Shown here: positions 12,434 through 23,231 of the stretch, piece by piece
How positions within the stretch are numbered: position 1 is the first letter of the stretch
Layout of the letters: every line of letters starts with the position of its first letter
NCBI GenBank assembly: GCA_027422505.1
Contig: JAPQWV010001399.1
Span: 1 to 64,000, forward strand
Direction of reading: 5' to 3'
Length of the DNA stretch: 64,000 nucleotides
Source of the DNA: Craterostigma plantagineum
Taxonomy: Eukaryota; Streptophyta; Magnoliopsida; Lamiales; Linderniaceae
Translations under genes and position numbers: made by a program
The notes under the pieces: model-generated
Seen by the model: the letters and a program-made list of their open reading frames with translations, nothing else
What the model was told of the DNA's origin: nothing
Databases searched by the model: none

Positions 12434-13863
12434 CTATTTTTGTTTCCCTCGAAGTAGTCTATCAACTGTGCGCTCTTTCTCACTTAGGGATACTCTAAGT
12501 GTAGTGACATCACTAGTTAATTCCTCATTTGATTTTTCTAGCACATCACATTTACATGCTCTCTTTTCTTCCTTCAGAGCTTCTACTTCACTCCTTATAC
12601 TTGTAATCTCTAGGTCAGCTTGATGTTTCTCCTGGCTAAGGTTATCTCTTTGCTTCATAATTTCTTTCACTAAGGCATTAAGAGACTTTATCTTTCATAG
12701 GCATTTTGAATCAGTTCGCATAACTCTTCTTTGCTCTCATCTACATCAAATACTGAGGATGCACTTTCATTGGGATCGTTAGCATAGATATCATTCAGAA
12801 TATTAATTTTCCAATACTTGATGAATATGATACCTGATCATCGTCGGCCATGTATGCATGATTTTCTTCTTCTGGCTGTTCGTTCTCGGAGTCATCCCAG
12901 TTGTTTACCATGGCTTTTGCTTTCTTTTGTTTCTTGTCATCGTTCGCTTGAGGGCAGTATTGAGCAAATTGACCAGGCTTATTACAGTTGAAACACCGAG
13001 AAGTGTTGCGCTTAGTGGTACTGGCTCCCTTCTGTTGAAACTTGTTGAATTTGCCTTTGAACTTCTTTCGGTGAAATTTTTCGAACCTTTTAGTGAGCAT
13101 GCGAGTTGTTGCATCATGCTTTCCTCAATTTCTTCTCCTTCGTCAGATTCTCCTTCAGATGTTCAGCGTTGAAGGCAATGATCTTCTGGTTCCGAGACTG
13201 TGTTATCTCGTTGAGGGAAGTCTGAGTCATCTCGTAAAGAAGTAAGAGATCCTATCAGTTCTGGAATCTTCAGTTCTCAAAGTCTTTGGCCTTATAGACG
13301 GAAGTCACTTTGGCATTCCAGTCTCTGGGAAGTGATCTCAGTATCTTCCTGACTTTTCACTTTCTGGTACCTTTTCCCAAGAGAGAACATCTGGTGATAA
13401 TACCATGAATCTGGCGTACATTTGGCTGATCGTCTCAGTGGGTTCCATATAGAACAACTCATACTGGTGGGTGAGAGAGAGCGATTCTCTCTTGTACCAC
13501 TCTGGTAGTGCCCTCGTGTGTTACTTGGAGCATGTCCCACATATCTTTTGTAGTCTAATAGGAGCTGATGTGATTATACTCTTCTTTTGTCAGTGCACAT
13601 GCGATCAAGTTCTTTGCCTTGGCATTTCGAGAGAGAACTTGTTTCTCAACAGCAGTGTATCCAGTGGAGATCTTGCTAGTTCCATCAGTTTTTGTCGGGG
13701 GACTGTACGGCCCAGTTGTGATGATCTCCCAGAGGTCGTAGTCAACAGCGATTAAGAAACTCTTCATCCTGTTCTTCCAGATAGCGTAGTTGGTACCATC
13801 GAATAATGGAGGCCTGGTATGTGACTGACCTTCTGAAAACACATCAAAACTCAAAGAAGCCAT
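12434..13863 (-). pseudogene. copia gag with zinc knuckle and coiled coil (Sirevirus-type)
   Basis: The start at 13863 opens with a gag N-terminus containing PPLFDGTNYAIWKNRMKSFL, typical of copia gag, and lies about 40 bases after the primer-binding site. The next parts (13540-13292, 13100-12795) shift frame. The nucleic-acid-binding knuckle reads CFNCNKPGQFAQYC (about 12950-13000); glutamine stands where the zinc-binding histidine should be, so this knuckle is probably inactive. The C-terminal 12670-12434 segment is strongly heptad-like and charged, a predicted coiled coil of a kind reported for Sirevirus gag. Confidence 0.8.
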
Positions 13864-13904
13864 TAGATCTTTTACTCAGACTTGTTAGGCCCGTCGTATG
13901 AGTA

Positions 13905-13920
13905 ACCCGCTCTGATACCA
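13905..13920 (-). other. primer-binding site (initiator Met tRNA type)
   Basis: On the minus strand TGGTATCAGAGCGGGT lies two bases inside the 5' LTR. The first eleven bases match the complement of the plant initiator-Met tRNA 3' end used by most copia elements. This fixes the element's orientation. Confidence 0.9.
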
Positions 13921-13922
13921 AT

Positions 13923-15479
13923 TGAAGTGAAATATGTGCAAGAGGAGAGGTGAATAGGCTACTAAAAACTTTTTGATTATTTGATATAAAGTGTCTTTAA
14001 ATGAGAACAGCGGAATTAAAATGTTTTGATTGCTATTTCCTTAACTGTTTGATCGAGTGGATTCGTGTGAGTGCAAGTGAGCAGAAAAGTAAATGACACC
14101 TGGATTTATAGAGGTTATATCCCCAAGTGGGGTTTAGTCCTCTCCTTGAGGTTTGCTCCTCAAGAGTTCGATCAATCCAATATGTTACCGTAGTTGGTTA
14201 CAGAAGTGACCGATCGCCCTAACACAACCAAGCCCAAGATGAACACTAGACCGCGGCTAGGGTGCCTAACGCCGAGTTTCGTTCCACGTCGTTCCCTGAG
14301 AATCCCTATTCTCCGACTGGGAACAGCTCGCTCCCGAAGGTCAGCTGGACCTCAAATCCTCCTTTCACGAAAGGCACGCTTCACTCTTGTGTCCTTGTTA
14401 GGTCACACACACTCAGATTGGGATGGTGGTTTTCTAGCTTAGGGTGCACTCAAACAATCACAAATGAAAGCACAAGCACTAACAGAGAATAATAATTCGC
14501 AAATCAAACGCTCTAATTCTCAGATCTCTGTTCTTGCTATTTCGTGTGTATGTTCGTTCGTTGTCTGCACCCGATGTTGAAGTGTTGACTTATATAATCG
14601 TGTTAGTATCACATACTTCGTATGGAATGTCAATCGCAATCACCAGTTCAGCACATCATTCCATCATAATTATCATGCCAAATTAAGCTCCAAGTATCAC
14701 AATGGTCATATTCATTAATTTGCATGAAATTTTACTCAATACATTTTCCTTACCATATGGAAGATCTATCCATATTAGCACTGTGGTACTTACGAAGATA
14801 CCATAAATAGTTCCACTCAGCATCTTATTAATTATGCAGCACATTAATCACGAATTTCCATTCACATAAATACCATATCGCACAGGGAAAGAATTCGTTT
14901 GACTATAACATGTAAGATGCAATTGCTAATGATATCTACATGATTTCTTCCTAAAAATAGATAAGTTCCAGTGGATGAGGTGTTTCCATGTATAGCACAT
15001 ATCCTTTCCATGTATAACACAAGTGCAACACTTTAAACAGATAAGCACGAATTAAATGCATCCGTATTTAGCACATTCAAGGATATAGAAGATCTCATTC
15101 CATATAAGGCAGATTCCAGCAGTAATATTTTTACCATGTATATAATAATGATCCTTATTCTAGTTAATCATAGCGCAGCACACATTAAGGACTAATCACG
15201 TCATTTTACACAAATAGCTCAAGATCATAGTCACTTATCATTTGATTTGTGCATACCTCCAAATTTACGTAACTATGATATCACGATGGTGGAATCAATG
15301 ATCAAAGTGGTATTACATAAGTCACGTTCCAATGGAATCACATGTAAAGATGCAGTTCACTCAAATATAAGTACATGATACATGCACATTTCGAATTGCT
15401 AAATTTGTAGTGCTTACTTCATCTTAAAGACATGGAATCATCAAAACTCAAATATAGTGCACGACCAAAAAGGTCAACA
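13923..15479 (-). repeat. 5' LTR of the Sirevirus-type element
   Basis: This 1557-base copy matches 4930-6585 with substitutions and numerous indels. It starts TGTTGACC and ends CACTTCA on the minus strand. An ORF of 82 codons on the plus strand (14194-14442) is an accident of the GC-rich part and is not called. Confidence 0.9.
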
Positions 15480-15484
15480 CCGAG
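15480..15484. repeat. target-site duplication CCGAG (right copy)
   Basis: Second copy of the duplication at 4925-4929, directly after the 5' LTR edge. Confidence 0.9.
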
Positions 15485-16538
15485 CTGTTCACACCACTCC
15501 TTCAGCTTCTTTTCGCTGAATTGTCTTCCGTTGTCGAATACTAGCCTCCTCGGGATTCCGTAGCGGCAGATGATGTTCTTCCAAATGAAGGCGGTGATGG
15601 CCGCCTCGGTGATCTTTGCCATGGCCTCGGCCTCAACCCACTTTGTGAAATAATCTACAGCCACCAGGAAAAACTTCTTTTGGGCGATGTTCCCGGAGAA
15701 AGGGCCGACGATATTGAGCCCTCACTGATCGAAGGGGCAAGGGCAGGTCACGGACTTCATAGCCTCCGCGGGCATTCTTTGCAGGCTGGCGTGCTTCTGG
15801 AAGTTGACGCAACTTCGGACTGTTTTCACGGCGTCTCCTTTCATTGTTGACAAGAAGAAGCCTGCGAGAAGTGGTTTCCTTACCAATGCCGACTTCGATG
15901 TGACTTCCGCAGATTCCTTCGTGAATTTCCCAAACGACATATTCCCCTTCTTCCTTGGATAGGCACCGTAAAAGCGGTCTGGCAAAGGATCTTCTGAACA
16001 GGATTGCATCGATCAAGGTGAACTGCTGAGCTCTTCGTATGAGTTTCGAGCTGAAGCTTTGTCCTCTGGGAGGAGTTTATGGCGCAGGTAATGGTAGATC
16101 ACATGCCTCCAATATTCTCGGGCTATGTCTGGCTTGGGCAAGTTTTGGTCATCGACCTGCCAGATGGATAAGACCTTCCTTTTTCCTCGAGTGGGCCGAT
16201 GGGCTTGCCCACTTGGCTATTTGGTCTGCTTTTTCGTTCTCGGCTCGGGTGATTAAGAACGATCTTGAGTTCTTCGAACCCTCCCTTGATTTCTCGAACG
16301 CCTTGACTTATTTTTCTAAATTCTGCCCTTCGATTGCAAAGTTCTCCTCCAACTGAGGACCACGAGTAGTGAGCTCCCATCCTTTGCGCTGCATGGAGCC
16401 CGGCAAGCAGCGCCTCGTACTCTGTTTCGTTGTTTGATGCTTTGTAGTCCAGGCTGATGGCTAGATCGGTTTCCTCTCCCCATGGCGATATGAGGTCTCG
16501 ACTCCGTTTCCTGAGTTTGCAGGAAGAGCCATCCACAA
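15480..16538 (-). pseudogene. Ty3/gypsy RNase H and integrase, N-terminal part (upstream half of the split gene)
   Basis: Minus-strand pieces are RNase H, starting near 16535 with VDGSS and the ASNNETEYEALLAGL motif (about 16395-16450), then the H2C2-type integrase zinc domain (LSKEEGEYVVWEIHEGICG, about 15900-15965). The integrase core follows with DYFTKWVEAEA and FDNGRQF (about 15520-15660). It ends exactly at the copia insertion, and its continuation is at 4346-4929. The domain types and sequence fit the Tat/Retand side of Ty3/gypsy. RT is absent on the right: at 16539 the sequence changes abruptly to an unrelated LTR-like block. Confidence 0.85.
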
Positions 16539-16976
16539 TGTGGCGACCCTCACTTTCTAATACTAATTAGTGGCGGATTTTCGCAACGTAAGTCGCGGAA
16601 GACCCGGTCTAACAAAAATAAAATATATTACAATAAACATCGTCTACATCGTCACTATACAAGGGCCATAGCCCCCAAAATATCAAAACGCTCAAAAACC
16701 CTAACGTCGCTCCACAGGTCGCATCCATGTACAGCCTCGCCCTCAAAAGTCCGTGGAGCACCGTCGTCAGCCCGCCTTAGCCGCGACGCGCATCAGCATC
16801 GGGCTCGGTACCTACAACACGTAAACCCTGAGCCCATGCTCAGTAGGTGAAATATGCATGTAGCAACGTGCCCTCGATCCCATACACCTCACGATATGCA
16901 CGCTCGACTCTTCCCTTTCTATCTGAACCTATCACGTCTCACACATCTAGACCCCACGCCTAATCCTACAGGATTA

Positions 16977-17325
16977 CGGTTTGCACCTCAGGTGTCGCTC
17001 ACGCACCCGAGTAGACGAGTGGATCACCCCAGTCTCCCCCTAATCCCCGACGGGTTTGCACCTCAGTACCCGAGAAGACGAGTGGCTCACCCCCGTCTCC
17101 CGCCTCAACGGTTTTGCACCTCCGGTCCTGAGTAGACGAGTCGCTCACACCCGTTTCCCGTCGTCTACACTCTAAGATGGTTTGCACCTCAGATGTCGCT
17201 CACGCACCTGAGTAGACGAGTCACTGACGCCCGTCTCCCATCTCACTCACCTCTTACCTAGGACGGTTTGCACCTCAGATATTGAGTAGACGAGTCGCTC
17301 ACGCCCGTCTCCCGCCCAACTCATC
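16977..17325 (+). repeat. tandem repeat, five units of about 55-85 bases
   Basis: Each unit starts with GGTTTGCACCTC and carries GAGTAGACGAGT...CTCACGCCCGTCTCCC. Units begin at about 16978, 17050, 17110, 17178 and 17264. Unit length varies through internal deletions of a TGTCGCTCACGCAC segment. It is GC-rich compared with its surroundings. Confidence 0.8.
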
Positions 17326-17809
17326 TCACACCTCGACTTACCTCACATTGGCACCCCGATCATTGACATAATAAAACATCACTATTTTATACGGTGCTCG
17401 ACCTCCCCCTGACATGATATGCACGTGCAGTGCAAATAATGTACATATGACGTGCCATGCATGTACGATATAAATAATGTACGCATGAGGTGAAACAATT
17501 ATAAATCACGTAAACACATATTCGCCCAGTCATGTAATTCACTGAATTCACATAAACATATAGTCATCAAAGCACACATAAACGTTTGCGTGTCGTAGGT
17601 GGATTTCACCTACATGTCGTCCGTAGATATCAGCTACTGTTCCGGTGAAATCCCTAATTCTCGACCTTAAGCATAAAATTACCAGGTCAGTATACTATTT
17701 AAATTATTTGATTATCTAGTTCTCGTAATATAGGTTTCAACTGTATTAAATAAATAGTCGTTTAAAAGAATTAACTAAGTTAAGTCAAGCCGGTGAATTG
17801 ACTTCTCAA

Positions 17810-18330
17810 TTAGTCAATTCGCAAAGTGGTACAATTCGCCAAGCTCGATCAATTCGTGACTTATTTGATTCGCAAAACACCACGTTTAGTTCACGAATTA
17901 TTTCCAACTCCCAAGTTCAATCCTTATAATATTGTTTTTCTATTCCCTTGTGAATCCCTATGCAACTTATATTATTATTTTATTCATTATGCATCGTGAC
18001 CTTCTCTTAGTGCATAATTACAACTCTACTTTGTTGACTAGTATTAACTCGTGTGAAGTGCTCATTGGTTCTTGAAACACCCACTTCGTGAATCACCCTT
18101 CCACTAACCTATTTATGTCATGATGATGGGTTTACAAAGTCTCTATAGTTCGTCAAGTCAACTATTAATTCGTGAAGTAGCTAGAGATTGCCATCCTTCG
18201 TGAAATTCGGTTCGCCAATTGAAGTTCCCAACTCGTGAAGTTCGCAAAGTGGCTCAGACTCGCCAAGTTAATCAATTCGCAAAGTAGTTAGCGAAGCATC
18301 TCTTAATTCGCGATCCTAAGTGAAGTTACC
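17810..18330. repeat. cluster of TTCGTGAAGT / TTCGCAAAGT motifs
   Basis: Roughly fifteen variants of a ten-base motif (TTCGTGAAGT, TTCGCAAAGT, TTCGCCAAGT and reverse forms) occur in about 520 bases without a fixed period. Examples are near 17817, 18049, 18168, 18196, 18229, 18276. It lies in the LTR-like block, so it may be a dispersed binding-site array, but that is inference. Confidence 0.6.
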
Positions 18331-18400
18331 AACGACTTTTTCATTTTAAATACTAAAAACCCTCGATCAAAATCAATTATTTTCAAGAACAGTTTAAGCC

Positions 18401-18645
18401 TCTTAAATCAAGAAAGTGATGATAATTGCAAAGTCACGAACGACAAATATGGAAAAGATATGACTTGCATTTGAACTTTCATGAACATACGATTCATTTA
18501 ATTGTTGATATGATGTGTATTATTTTAGTCATAGATACGTATTATTTTAGTCATAGATAGCTTAGTCTTTATAAATAATAGGCTTGAGAGATGTAATCGA
18601 TCAACTCTGTTTTTTCATAGTACAAGTTATACACATGTTCTTTCA
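18401..18645 (+). repeat. 5' LTR of the short-LTR copia element
   Basis: It pairs almost perfectly with 22989-23231. It contains two copies of the phrase ATTATTTTAGTCATAGATA (about 18520-18560) and a likely TATA segment (TATAAATAATAG, about 18570). Both copies begin TC rather than the canonical TG, and end in TTCA. Confidence 0.9.
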
Positions 18646-18657
18646 TGGTATCAGAGA
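18646..18657 (+). other. primer-binding site (initiator Met tRNA type)
   Basis: TGGTATCAGAGA starts directly at the 5' LTR edge. It matches the complement of the initiator-Met tRNA 3' end used by copia elements. Confidence 0.85.
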
Positions 18658-18688
18658 ATAATTTTCTTTCTTGTAAGTTCCCAACAAG

Positions 18689-19660
18689 ATGGATATGTCG
18701 AGTGATAATCCAGGGCAGATCCTTGTGAGTGAGGTTCTGACGGAGATAACTATAACTCATGGAGTAGATCTATGTTAATAGCCGTTCGTGCCAAGAGCAA
18801 GAGAGGCTACATCGATGGATCAATTAAGAAACCGGCCAAGAAAGAAGATGGTACTGACGCAGCAGAATATGAAACATGGTTAAAGAATAACAGTATTGTT
18901 ACTTCTTGGATCATCAATTCTGTCACCAAAAAGATTGCAAGCAGCATCATTTATATTGAAGATGCTTTCGATATGTGGAAGGAGCTTGGAGAATGTTTTA
19001 GACAAGCTAATGGACCAAAGTTGTACCAGTTGAGAAGGGAACTCCTTGAAACCTCACAAAATCAATTGACAGTGGGAGCTTATTATACAAAGCTGAAGGC
19101 AATTTGGGATGAATTAGCCAATTTCCGCAAAGTATGCAGCTATACTTGCACCTGCGAAGGCCTAATCGAGATGAAGAATGAGTATGAAAAAGATTATGTT
19201 CTAGGATTCTTGATGGGTCTTAACGAGTCTTATTCTTCAATCGCTCTCAAATACTTCTCATGGATCAGTTGCCTCCAATTAACAAAGTTTATGCATTACT
19301 TGCCCAAGAAGAAAGACAAAGAACGATCAGGAGTTTCTCAGGACCACTTGATGAAAATAACTCAAACCAGATGACCATGGCAGTAAAGAACTTCTCTTAT
19401 TCTAATCTTGATTCTAATAAAAAGTTTGCACGTCCAAAGAAAGATCAAAGCAAACCTATCTGCACCCATTGTGGAAGGCAAGGCCACACCATTGAAACTT
19501 GTTATACAATTCATGGTTTTCCACCGAGATTCAAGCAAGGACAGCGATCTAAAGGATTCCGTGTCAATCATGTCGCAGCTGAAATTTCACCTAACAATTC
19601 TCGTGCCTCTTCAGAAATCGATGCTCGTGATTCGGCGGGAGAATCTTTCATCAGACACTT
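18689..19660 (+). pseudogene. copia gag (short-LTR element)
   Basis: An ATG at 18689 opens a frame that stops after about 28 codons. The true gag continues one frame over from about 18755 (SWSRSMLIAVRAKSK), in the UBN2/Retrotran_gag style, to 19374, then shifts again near 19260. The zinc knuckle CTHCGRQGHTIETCYTIHGF (from 19461) keeps all C-C-H-C ligands. Two frameshifts make it non-functional as read. It lies 43 bases downstream of the LTR. Confidence 0.8.
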
Positions 19661-21949
19661 AAACCCACAACAGATCCTACAGTTGAAGTTACTCTTATCT
19701 CAACCTAACCCAGCCATTGTAGAAACTACGGGGCAGCAGATACATCAAGGTACATGTTTCATAACAAAACTTCCTCGGTTTCCTTCAAGAATGGCATGGA
19801 TATTAGATTCTGGAGCCACTAGACACATATGTTGTGATAAGAGCATGATATATGGTCTGAGAGAGATGCACAGAACTTTTGTTATTCTGCCTAATGAAGA
19901 TATGATTTCAGTAAATGTTACAGGCACCGTAAAATGCACGACGATCTCATTCTTAATGATGTTTTATTCATGCCGAATTTCAGCTTTAATTTAATCTCTG
20001 TCAGCATGGCTACTACAGATCTTGATCTTCAGATTTTATTTCGGGCTGATGGCTTTTCGATACAGGATACTCGTCTACAATCGGAGATTGGCAAGGGTAA
20101 AAACGTTGAAGGACTATATTTATTGGATCCTCGAGAACTGCAACCTCTAAGTTCTTTAACTTCTGTTGATTCATTATCTACTACAATTGATCCATTTATT
20201 TGGCATAGTAGGCTAGGCCATCCGTCAAATAAAGTTGTACACTCATTAAGGCATCTTTTACGTTGCAATAAACCTCATGTTGATAAGCCTTGTCATATTT
20301 GTCCACTTGCTAAACAAAAACGTCTGCCCTTTTCTTCAAGTAATAATATTTCTTCTGGAATGTTTGATCTCTTGCATGCTGACATCTGGGGCCCTTTAAG
20401 GTTGTCTCACACACGGGAGACAGGTTTTTCTTAACACTCGTGGATGATTTTTCTAGATTTACGTGGGTCTTTATGCTGAAACACAAATCTGATACGCGAA
20501 GTGTGATAGAGTTCTTTTTTTAATCTGGTTGAGACGCAATTCAACTGTCAAGTAAAAATCTTGAGGTCTGATAATGCAAGAGAATTCAACCTTCAGGACA
20601 TATTGCATAAGAGGGGAATCTTACATCAACAGTCTTGTGTTTACACGCCTCAACAAAATGCCGTTGTGGAACGAAAGCATCAACACCTTTTGAATGTTTG
20701 TCTGTCCGTTACTTTTTCAGTCGAAAGTTCCACTCAGGTATTGGAATGAATGTATCTTGACAGCAGCATTTCTTATTAATCGGACTCCGGCATCTGCTTT
20801 AGATAACAAGACACCTTATGAATTATTATTTCATAAACCTTATGAATATTCAGCATTACGTGTTTTGGGTTGCCACTGTTATGCCTCGAATTTAATAGCT
20901 CATCGGACGAAGTTTGACATGAGAGCTAAGTCGTGCGTGGTTCTCGGCTATCCTATGGGAGTAAAGGGATATAAGGTACTGGATCTTGAGACTCGACAGG
21001 TTTTTATATCTAGAGATGTCCGATTTTTTGAAGATATATTTCCTTTTCATCAAATGAGCTCAGATGACTCTGCTGTTGATATGTTCAGTGATATTGTCTT
21101 GCCTAAGGTAAGCAGTGATAATACGGTTGTATCTGATCAACACCCAATGGGAATAGGTCCACCTCTGCTCCACGAAGTGATTGATAATTCTGTGTCTGAA
21201 GAACATCAGCCTCGTGTAGAAGGAGATCCTGATATTCCTTCGTCTCAGTCACCCCAAAGTTCCTCAGACCATACGAAAGTTAACCAGGCCTTCTAAACAA
21301 CCTTCATATTTAAAGGATTTTGTTCATCATTTACATCACTCAACGCAGTGTCTTTACCCAATATCAGATTAACCTCTTATGACAGGTTGGCGTCCTCCTA
21401 CAGAGATTATATATTTTCCATTACGTCAATCAAGGAACCAAAGTTCTATCATGAGGCAGCCACTCAACCTCAATGGCAGGCAGCAATGGACGACGAGCTC
21501 AAAGCCTTGATTGATAATAACACTTGGACTGTGGTTCCTCTGCCAAAAGGTAAGAATATAATGGCAATCGTTGGGTTTACAAAATAAAATATAATTCTGA
21601 TGGCCTTGTTGAACGGTACAAAGCTCGGTTGGTTGCCAAGGGATACAATCAACAAGAGGGCGTTGATTACATCGATACTTTTGCACCGGTTGTGAAGCCT
21701 AATACGGTAAAAGTACTTCTTTCTTTAGCTGCAGTCAAGCATTGGCATCTTTCGCAATTTGATATCAGTAATGCGTTTTTAAATGGCGACTTGGTCGAGG
21801 AAGTTTACATGGATTTACCACAGGGATTTCGATCTACGTTTCAGACCAAAGACTCGGGTAGACTCGTTTAAAGCTGAATCGATCAATTTATGGCTTGAAA
21901 CAAGCCTCCCGTCAGTGGAACACTAAATTTTCTCAAGTGTTGATCTCTC
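19661..21949 (+). pseudogene. copia protease, integrase and N-terminal RT (short-LTR element)
   Basis: The protease motif ILDSGATRHI is at about 19800-19830. The gag-pre-integrase zinc domain has WHSRLGHPS (about 20200) and CHICPLAKQ (about 20290). The integrase core starts with LLHADIWGPL (about 20370) and includes TPQQNAVVERKHQH (about 20645-20690). RT begins near 21470 (QWQAAMDDELKALIDNNTW) and continues with [16 protein letters not shown] (about 21620). Frames change at about 19990, 20434, 20520, 20750, 21300, 21590 and 21870, mostly by small indels. Each domain is otherwise well preserved, consistent with a fairly recent insertion. Confidence 0.85.
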
Positions 21950-23062
21950 ATGGATTCTCGCAAGCTGAGTCTGACCACTCTCTTTTCGTTAAAGGGAAAG
22001 GGACATCTTATTGCTTTAATTGTTTATGTTGATGACATTATTATTGCATCTCCCACACAGGAATTAATTGCTTCTACTAAGACTCTACTAACTGAGCATT
22101 TTAAGCTCAAGGACTTGGGCGTTCTACGGTGTTTTCTAGGCCTTGAAATCGCACGCAATGCCTCTGGTATTTACTTATCTCAGCGGCAATATGCCCTTAA
22201 GTTGCTTCACGATGTTGGTTATCTTGGATCAAAACCAGCCACCACACCGCTCAGTCCTTCAGTCAAGCTCACAGAGTTAGATGGTGAGACTTTGGCGACT
22301 CCCTCTCATTACCGTAAGCTTGTTGGGAGTCTGGTTTATCTCACGTATACAAGGCCCGACATAGCCTATGCCGTTCACAAGCTTAGCCAATTTGTTGCTA
22401 CTCCACGGCAACCACACTTAGCCGCCATTCATCATTTACTACGATATATTAAAGGCACTTCTGGACAAGGGTTTTTCTTTTCTGCTAATTCTGATCTCCA
22501 TCTCAAAGGATTTTCCGACTCGAATTGGGGCTCATGCGTTGATACTCGCAAATCGACAACAGGGTTCTGTACCTTTTTAGGTAATTCTCTCATCACTTGG
22601 AAGGCCAAACGTCAAAACACTGTGTCTCGATCATCTACCGAAGCCGAGTATCGTGCATTAGCATCCCTAACCAGTGAAATATTATGGTTGTCTCAGCTTC
22701 TTCGTGAATTAGGCATCAATGATCTGCCTACTCCAAGTATCTATTGTGATAACCAATATGCTGTTCGACTCGCCTCCAATCCCATGTTTCATGAGCGCAG
22801 CAAACACATTGACATTGACTGTCATTTCATCCGACATCATTTTAGTCATGCATCAATTAAGTTGCTCCCTATTCGCTCCAATCTCCAAGTTGCAGATGCG
22901 TTCACCAAACCGTTAAAAGGACCAGTTCTACAGCATTTTCTGTCCAAGATGTCCGTTATCGATGTATATCGTTCATCTTGCGGGGGCATCTTAAATCAAG
23001 AAAGTAATGATAATTGCAAAGTCACGAACGACAAATATGGAAAAGATATGACGTGCATTTGA
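21950..23062 (+). CDS. copia RT C-terminal half and RNase H, open reading frame
   Basis: This 370-codon frame is the longest intact piece of the short-LTR element. It carries the RT catalytic YVDD (about 22027-22038), LGLEIARNASGIYLSQRQYALKLL-type palm/thumb sequence (kept here as a family marker), and SLVYLTYTRPDIAYAV (about 22330-22375). RNase H follows with the SRSSTEAEYRAL motif (about 22625-22660), the active-site DNQ (about 22750) and SKHIDID (about 22800-22820). ADAFTKPL near 22895 marks the usual copia pol end, and the frame then runs into the 3' LTR. The first codons are not a true start: RT begins upstream in other frames. Confidence 0.85.
   Translation: MDSRKLSLTTLFSLKGKGHLIALIVYVDDIIIASPTQELIASTKTLLTEHFKLKDLGVLRCFLGLEIARNASGIYLSQRQYALKLLHDVGYLGSKPATTPLSPSVKLTELDGETLATPSHYRKLVGSLVYLTYTRPDIAYAVHKLSQFVATPRQPHLAAIHHLLRYIKGTSGQGFFFSANSDLHLKGFSDSNWGSCVDTRKSTTGFCTFLGNSLITWKAKRQNTVSRSSTEAEYRALASLTSEILWLSQLLRELGINDLPTPSIYCDNQYAVRLASNPMFHERSKHIDIDCHFIRHHFSHASIKLLPIRSNLQVADAFTKPLKGPVLQHFLSKMSVIDVYRSSCGGILNQESNDNCKVTNDKYGKDMTCI
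22978..22988 (+). other. polypurine tract
   Basis: TTGCGGGGGCA lies directly before the 3' LTR. It has the position and G-run of a copia plus-strand primer. Confidence 0.75.
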
Positions 23063-23231
23063 ACTTTCATGAAGATACGATTCATTAATTGTTGATATGA
23101 TGTGTATTATTTTAGTCATAGATACATATTATTTTAGTCATAGATAGCTTAGTCTGTATAAATAATAGGCTTGAGAGATGTAATCGATCAACTCTGTTTT
23201 TCATAGTACAAGTTATACACATGTTCTTTCA
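22989..23231 (+). repeat. 3' LTR of the short-LTR copia element
   Basis: It matches 18401-18645 with about five substitutions and two single-base gaps. It is followed at once by the target duplication. Confidence 0.9.

Larger units (their letters stand above)
4930..15479 (-). mobile_element. Sirevirus-type Ty1/copia retrotransposon with envelope-like ORF
   Basis: This is a structurally complete but decayed element of about 10.5 kb on the minus strand. It has long LTRs (13923-15479 and 4930-6585) and an initiator-Met-type primer-binding site beside the 5' LTR (13905-13920). Gag with a zinc knuckle and coiled coil, protease, integrase, RT and RNase H follow in Ty1/copia order. A third proline-rich/coiled-coil ORF comes after pol, then several purine tracts before the 3' LTR. 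Long LTRs, a gag coiled coil, a post-pol ORF and multiple purine tracts are the described hallmarks of the Sirevirus (SIRE) lineage. CCGAG flanks both ends, and the target was a gypsy integrase. Every coding domain is broken by stops or frameshifts, and the LTRs differ by many indels, so the insertion is old. Confidence 0.9.
16539..18400 (-). repeat. LTR-like non-coding block (possible chromovirus-type LTR)
   Basis: The block begins abruptly at TGTGGCGACCCTC next to the gypsy RNase H. On the minus strand this is an LTR-like end, ...GGGTCGCCACA, of the style seen in Tekay-type LTRs. It has no protein signal. It contains a tandem repeat (about 16977-17325) and a dense cluster of a short motif (about 17810-18330). 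The far edge was hit by the copia element at 18401, and no partner LTR is in the window. The family assignment is inference from the ends only. Confidence 0.45.
18401..23231 (+). mobile_element. short-LTR Ty1/copia retrotransposon, about 4.8 kb
   Basis: LTRs of 245 and 243 bases (18401-18645 and 22989-23231) flank a plus-strand gag-pol in copia order: gag with zinc knuckle, protease, integrase, RT, RNase H. The primer-binding site follows the 5' LTR directly, and a CGGGGGCA purine tract precedes the 3' LTR. The LTRs differ by about five substitutions and two single-base indels, so this is the youngest LTR element here. The duplication AAGCC (or AGCC) flanks it at 18396-18400 and 23231-23235, with a one-base ambiguity at the edge. 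Gag and the middle of pol are frameshifted, but the RT/RNase H end is open for 370 codons. Confidence 0.9.

Noticed and set aside
16977..17325. CRISPR-like spaced repeats
   Set aside because: Units are contiguous and diverged with no unique spacers, and the DNA is plant nuclear.
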